Shown here: piece by piece, positions 60,466 through 64,000 of the stretch
Layout: each line of letters starts with the position of its first letter
Numbering within the stretch: the first letter of the stretch is position 1
Assembly: GCF_965208925.1 (NCBI RefSeq)
Contig: NZ_OZ242364.1
Span: 1,364,001-1,428,000, forward strand
Reading direction: 5' to 3'
Length of the DNA stretch: 64,000 nt
Source: Poriferisodalis sp965208925
Lineage (GTDB): Bacteria > Actinomycetota > Acidimicrobiia > Acidimicrobiales > Poriferisodalaceae
Notes under the pieces: model-generated
The model's database searches: none
Told to the model about the DNA's origin: nothing
Seen by the model: the letters and a program-made list of their open reading frames with translations, nothing else
Translations under genes and position numbers: made by a program

Positions 60466-62256
60466 TCAGCTCGCGGGGCCGTAGGTGTAGCGGCCGATGG
60501 CGTCGAGGGTGAGCTGACGCAGGGCGTTGCAGCTGCCGAGGCGGATGATGAGGGGCTCGTTGGCGATCATGGCGAAGGTGAGCACGTCGCCGTTGGGAGC
60601 AGTGCTGACCCCGGCGATGGACGAGCTGTCGTTGAGCTGACCGCCCTTGGCGTAGACCGTGTTGGTCGAGCCGCCACTTGGAGCAGGCCGTGGGCCGCAG
60701 CTCTGCAGCGTTGGGGTTCGACCAGCGATGGACAGCGACGCCGCGAAGCGGGAATCGTCACCGGCCAGCAGCAGCAACCGCACTGCCGCCTCGCAGCTCA
60801 TCCGGTTGTGAATTGACAGGCCCGAGCCATCCACCAGTACGACGCCATCGGCGGCGCTGCCCAGGAGATCGCGCAGCGCAGTGGTCGCCGCGGCCGCCGA
60901 GGCCGCCCGAGACGAATCGCCGTGGTGCCGACCGATCTGTTTGAACAGCATCTCCGCCGGGGTGTTCTCCGAGATCCTCAGTATTCGCACCAGGATGTCC
61001 TCCACCGGCGGCGAAGTGATGCTGCCCAGCGAAGTCGCCTCGCTCGGAGATGGCGCGCTGCCCGAGCGGGGCCGGTGACGGATCACCATGCCGCGTGCTT
61101 CGAGCAGGTCATCGAAGTCCGACGCTGCTGCTTGGGTCGCATCAGCGCTGCGGGTGTGGCTTCGCCGGCTGATGGTGTAGGGCGAGTAGCCGTCATTGAT
61201 GACCAGCCCGGACAACACGCCCACCAGGTTCTCCGTCATGTATGACTGCTTCCACACCGGCGGCGTGTCCGGCGTCGCGCCCGGCGGGTAGTGCGAGGTG
61301 TAGGTCTGCTCGCCGTCGGCGAACCACGACCCGTCCCCGACGATCGCGCCCTCGATGGTGTCGATGCCGTGCGCGTCGAGTGCCGCCATGACGCTGTCCG
61401 CCAGCTTGGTCACGTCGGTGTAGGGGCGCTCAGGGACGATCCGGTTGATGTATCCGGGCGTGGCCAGCACCGGGTCGCCGCCGCCGACCAGGTAGAGGTC
61501 GCCACGCAGCACGCCGTCGCTGACCGCAGCGAGCGCTCCGGTATCGGCAACCACCCGGGTGGTGAACGTCGCATCGGCACCCAGCTCGCTGACCACCACG
61601 GAGGCAGTCGCCAGCTTGGCGAGCGACGCCGGCAGCAGCGGCGTGCCGGCCTGGTGCTCGAAGATCGGCTCGCCGTTGCGGTACAGCGACATGCACATGT
61701 CTTCAGGGGCAGCGTTGGATCGCAGGGCGGCCGAGAACTCGGTCACCAGTCGCTGCTGCCAGGCGGGGGTGTCGTCATCAGGTTGGTCATCGTCGCCCGA
61801 GACATCGGGGTCTTCGCCCGCCGCCAGTGCTGCCGCGACCGCACCCACCGCGGCCGCGGTCTCCCAGCGGTCCGCGCCGTACACGCGGAACATGTCGCGG
61901 CCCGACAGCTTGGCGTCCGGCACGGCGGCGGGCCCGCCGACCACGTAGCCGCCGCTCGCTGCCATGGCCAGCCTGTCGAGCTGGGACTGCGGGAATGGCT
62001 CGTCGCGGTCCCCGGCCAGAACGATGCAGCTCGTGGCTCCGAGCACGCCCGCAAGCGTGACCGCCGAGTAGATGTCGGACTGCGCAGCAGCGTCGGAGGC
62101 GACGATCACCGGCACGGCGCCGGTGCAGTCGCCCAGCACGTCGGGAGGCGGCAGCGTTGCCGATCCGCTCGCTTGCGCGCCGGCGCTCGTGGGCCACATG
62201 CCCACCAAGCCCGCGACGACGAGGGCCGCCGCGATCGCCTTCGATGTTCGTGCCAC
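60466..62256 (-). CDS. dacB: PBP4-type D-alanyl-D-alanine carboxypeptidase with N-terminal CWB2-like segment
   Basis: 596 residues. Signal peptide (AAALVVAGLVGMWPTSAGAQA), then a CWB2-like half-repeat (IVLAGDRDEPF...YVVGGPAAVPDAKL...RVYGADRWETAAAVG, residues about 45-140), an acidic linker, then a DacB/PBP4 domain. Active-site SxxK is S211-LAK (LLPASLAKLATA), SxN is ISENTPAEML. The third box reads AKGGQLND, i.e. KGG where KTG is usual. It trims peptidoglycan stem peptides outside the membrane. GTG 62256 start lies in a repeat element. Confidence 0.88.
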   Translation of the reverse strand: MARTSKAIAAALVVAGLVGMWPTSAGAQASGSATLPPPDVLGDCTGAVPVIVASDAAAQSDIYSAVTLAGVLGATSCIVLAGDRDEPFPQSQLDRLAMAASGGYVVGGPAAVPDAKLSGRDMFRVYGADRWETAAAVGAVAAALAAGEDPDVSGDDDQPDDDTPAWQQRLVTEFSAALRSNAAPEDMCMSLYRNGEPIFEHQAGTPLLPASLAKLATASVVVSELGADATFTTRVVADTGALAAVSDGVLRGDLYLVGGGDPVLATPGYINRIVPERPYTDVTKLADSVMAALDAHGIDTIEGAIVGDGSWFADGEQTYTSHYPPGATPDTPPVWKQSYMTENLVGVLSGLVINDGYSPYTISRRSHTRSADATQAAASDFDDLLEARGMVIRHRPRSGSAPSPSEATSLGSITSPPVEDILVRILRISENTPAEMLFKQIGRHHGDSSRAASAAAATTALRDLLGSAADGVVLVDGSGLSIHNRMSCEAAVRLLLLAGDDSRFAASLSIAGRTPTLQSCGPRPAPSGGSTNTVYAKGGQLNDSSSIAGVSTAPNGDVLTFAMIANEPLIIRLGSCNALRQLTLDAIGRYTYGPAS

Positions 62257-62299
62257 TAGTGCCGACTGTGCCTATTGGTTCCGGCACTCATCAGTGCCG
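62252..62299. repeat. Hairpin-repeat units between dacB and purH
   Basis: Hairpin CGGCACT-CATC-AGTGCCG at 62282-62299 and a shorter palindrome CACTAGTG (62254-62261) overlapping the dacB start. They are separated by GACTGTGCCTATTGGTTCC, which matches the linker at 49864-49882 (GACTGTGTCTGATGCTTCC) at about 15 of 19 positions. Confidence 0.65.
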
Positions 62300-62325
62300 C
62301 CTGCGTTTGAGGGTTTCGCCACATA

Positions 62326-63897
62326 TCAGTGCCTGAACTGCCGCTCACCGGTGAACAGCATGGCGAGGCCGAGGTCGTTGGCCCGGGCGATCACGTCGTC
62401 GTCACGCAGGGCGCCGCCGGGCTGCACCACCACTGCCACGCCAGCCTCGGCAGCGGCCTCGACGCCGTCAGGGAAGGGGTAGAACGCATCGCTGGCGCAG
62501 GCCCCGCCCGCAGCCCGCCCGTCGGCCTTGACGGCGGCGAGCTGGCCCGATTCCACCCGGTTCTGCTGGCCGGCGCCGATGCCCCACGCCGTGCGGTCAC
62601 GGGCCAGCACGATCGCGTTCGACGTCACATGCCCGCAGACCCGCCAGGCGAAGCGGGCGTCGGCCCGCTCGCTGGCCGTGGGCTGGCGCTGGGTGACCAC
62701 CTGCCAGTCCTCGGGCGCCGACGCGAACGTCTGCGGCGACTGCACCAGCCAGCCGCCGTTGATCTGCCGCAGCGAGATGCCGGCCTCATCGGGCCGCGGC
62801 GCTTCCAGCACCCGGGTGTTGCGCCGTTTCGCCTCGATGCGCTCCACCACGCCGTCCTCGTAGCCGGGCGCGATGATCAGGTCGGCCTGCGCCGCCGCCT
62901 CGATGCGCTCGACCGTGTCGAGATCCACGATCTTGTTGAACGCCACGATCCCGCCGAATGCCGAGCGCGCGTCGCAGTCGTACGCCCGCTGGTACACGTC
63001 GGCCAGATCGTCGCCAGCCGCCGCGCCGCACGGGTTGGCGTGCTTCACGATCACCACAGCCGAAGAGCGCTCGGCATCGCCGAGGTCGTGCACGATCCGC
63101 CACGCCGCATCGGCGTCGAAGAAGTTCAGGTAGCTGAGCGCCAGCCCGCTGTGCTGGTAGGCGTGGTCCCACCACGTCGACCCGCCGACCGGCCGGTAGC
63201 GGGCGCCGAGATGGTGCGGGTTCTCGCCGTAGCGGCACTCGTCCACCCGCTCCAGCGCCAGGTGCACCGTCGGCGGCAGGGGAGTGGCCTCGGGCGATGC
63301 CCCGCCCGCCGGCGCCGCCTCGATCCCGCCGTCGCCGGCCGGCTCGTCGAACCAGCTCACGATCGCCGCGTCGTAGGCGGCCGTGTGGGCGAAGGCCGCC
63401 CGCGCCAGCCGCCGCCGCGTCGCCGCGCCCAGCGCACCCGATTCCTCCAGCTCCGCCAGCACCGGCTCGTAGTCCGCCGGGTTCACCACCACGCCCACAC
63501 CGCCGTCATCGTCGCCGTGATTCTTCGCAGCCGCCCGCACCATCGCCGGCCCGCCGATGTCGATCAGCTCGGGACCGGGGTCGGACTGGAACGGGTACAG
63601 GTTGCAGACCACCAGGTCGATGGCCGCGATGCCGTGCTCGTCCAGCGACGCCAGGTGCGCCGGCTTCGACCGGTCGGCCAGGATGCCGCCGTGGATGCGC
63701 GGGTGCAGCGTCTTCACCCGGCCGTCCAGCATCTCGGGGCTGCCGGTGACGTCCTCCACCGCCAGCACCGGCACACCGGCATCGGCCAGCGCGGCAGCCG
63801 TCCCGCCGCTCGAGGCGATCTCCCACCCGAGGCCCGACAGCCGGGTCGCGAAGTCCACCACGCCCGTCTTGTCCCACACCGAGATCAACGCCCTCAT
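62326..63897 (-). CDS. purH: Bifunctional AICAR formyltransferase / IMP cyclohydrolase
   Basis: 523 residues, last two steps of IMP synthesis. N-terminal cyclohydrolase: RALISVWDKTGVVDFATRLSGLGWEIASSGGTA and GGRVKTLHPRIHGG-like DGRVKTLHPRIHGGIL. C-terminal formyltransferase: VKHANPCGAAAG and GDAFYPFPDGVEAAAEAGV-like DAFYPFPDGVEAAAEAG, ending near residue 523. A Gly/Ala/Pro-rich insert (residues about 188-208) lies at the domain junction. ATG overlaps the stop of the upstream purN-like gene (ATGA). Confidence 0.94.
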   Translation of the reverse strand: MRALISVWDKTGVVDFATRLSGLGWEIASSGGTAAALADAGVPVLAVEDVTGSPEMLDGRVKTLHPRIHGGILADRSKPAHLASLDEHGIAAIDLVVCNLYPFQSDPGPELIDIGGPAMVRAAAKNHGDDDGGVGVVVNPADYEPVLAELEESGALGAATRRRLARAAFAHTAAYDAAIVSWFDEPAGDGGIEAAPAGGASPEATPLPPTVHLALERVDECRYGENPHHLGARYRPVGGSTWWDHAYQHSGLALSYLNFFDADAAWRIVHDLGDAERSSAVVIVKHANPCGAAAGDDLADVYQRAYDCDARSAFGGIVAFNKIVDLDTVERIEAAAQADLIIAPGYEDGVVERIEAKRRNTRVLEAPRPDEAGISLRQINGGWLVQSPQTFASAPEDWQVVTQRQPTASERADARFAWRVCGHVTSNAIVLARDRTAWGIGAGQQNRVESGQLAAVKADGRAAGGACASDAFYPFPDGVEAAAEAGVAVVVQPGGALRDDDVIARANDLGLAMLFTGERQFRH

Positions 63898-64000
63898 CGG
63901 GTCTGTCCTTCCTGCCTGCCTCTGGGATCGACTTCCCGGCAGGCGTCATCGCCTGCCGACTCGCCGGCGCAGCGCTCCAGGAACGCCGCAATCGTCGCCG
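63894..64000 (-). CDS. purN: Probable phosphoribosylglycinamide formyltransferase C-terminus (partial)
   Basis: The frame from the right edge encodes about 34 residues (ATIAAFLERCAGES and a polar tail ending GQTR) and stops at TGA 63896-63894, overlapping the purH ATG by four bases. The coupling to purH is the usual purN-purH arrangement, and that context is the main support. Too little sequence is present to confirm the family directly. Confidence 0.5.
   Translation of the reverse strand, partial: ATIAAFLERCAGESAGDDACREVDPRGRQEGQTR

Overview
This is a GC-rich window (mostly about 65-70% GC by eye) with many GTG starts, ATGA/GTGA stop-start overlaps and an F420-type luciferase-like oxidoreductase. 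The order rplM-rpsI-glmM-glmS-acpS-nnrD-alr-tsaE-tsaB-rimI-tsaD-groES-groEL-guaA, together with cell-wall-binding-repeat (CWB2-type) exported proteins and aromatic-ring oxygenases, suggests an actinobacterium, most likely of the class Acidimicrobiia. That placement is inference from gene content and order, not a database match.

Layout. 0-9 kb: the end of an RraA-like gene, an acyl-ACP desaturase, a membrane protein/winged-helix regulator pair with a clear operator, Fe superoxide dismutase, an M16 lipoprotein peptidase, truA and a D-aminoacylase-type amidohydrolase. 9-22 kb: the housekeeping run rplM to tsaD, interrupted only by a convergent extradiol-dioxygenase-like gene and containing a double-length GlmS-like protein. 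22.3-25.5 kb: an AT-richer insert with a one-polypeptide N6-adenine methyltransferase/nuclease and an EVE-like protein. 25.8-29.6 kb: CIRCE-controlled groESL and guaA. 29.6-36.2 kb: an accessory zone downstream of guaA that holds two decayed extra copies of the guaA 3' end, two CWB2-type exported proteins, an Abi-like remnant and a HigBA-type toxin-antitoxin pair. 36.3-47 kb: a ThDP enzyme with a cupin-like partner, argJ, a PcrA/UvrD helicase, sucCD, a glycosyltransferase and a flippase-like membrane protein. 47-54.3 kb: a catabolic-looking cluster (LLM oxidoreductase, ThuA-like, DUF1330, PNPOx-like, two Rieske oxygenases, SDR, VOC protein). 54.4-64 kb: geranylgeranyl reductase, folD, mdh, two PIN-type toxin-antitoxin pairs, a DAO-type oxidase, a PBP4-like carboxypeptidase with an N-terminal CWB2 segment, purH and the end of purN.

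The genes combine into recognisable jobs: UDP-GlcNAc precursor synthesis (glmS-like, glmM) and D-alanine supply (alr) for the wall, the t6A tRNA modification set (tsaE, tsaB, tsaD), chaperonin, purine and folate one-carbon synthesis (guaA, purN, purH, folD) and TCA-cycle steps (sucCD, mdh).

The most unusual signal is a set of short tandem hairpin units (period 27-33 bases) at eight places. At five of them the units lie inside genes with a period that keeps the frame, adding repeated peptides to GlmM, the GlmS-like protein (twice), Alr and RimI. At several loci the hairpin sequence differs but the linker between hairpins is related (core resembling GCATCAGACACAG on one strand). Between tsaE and tsaB the units form a chain of 12-residue mini-ORFs joined by GTGCTAG overlaps, with the tsaB Shine-Dalgarno sequence in a hairpin loop. 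The second notable signal is repeated accretion at the guaA 3' end.
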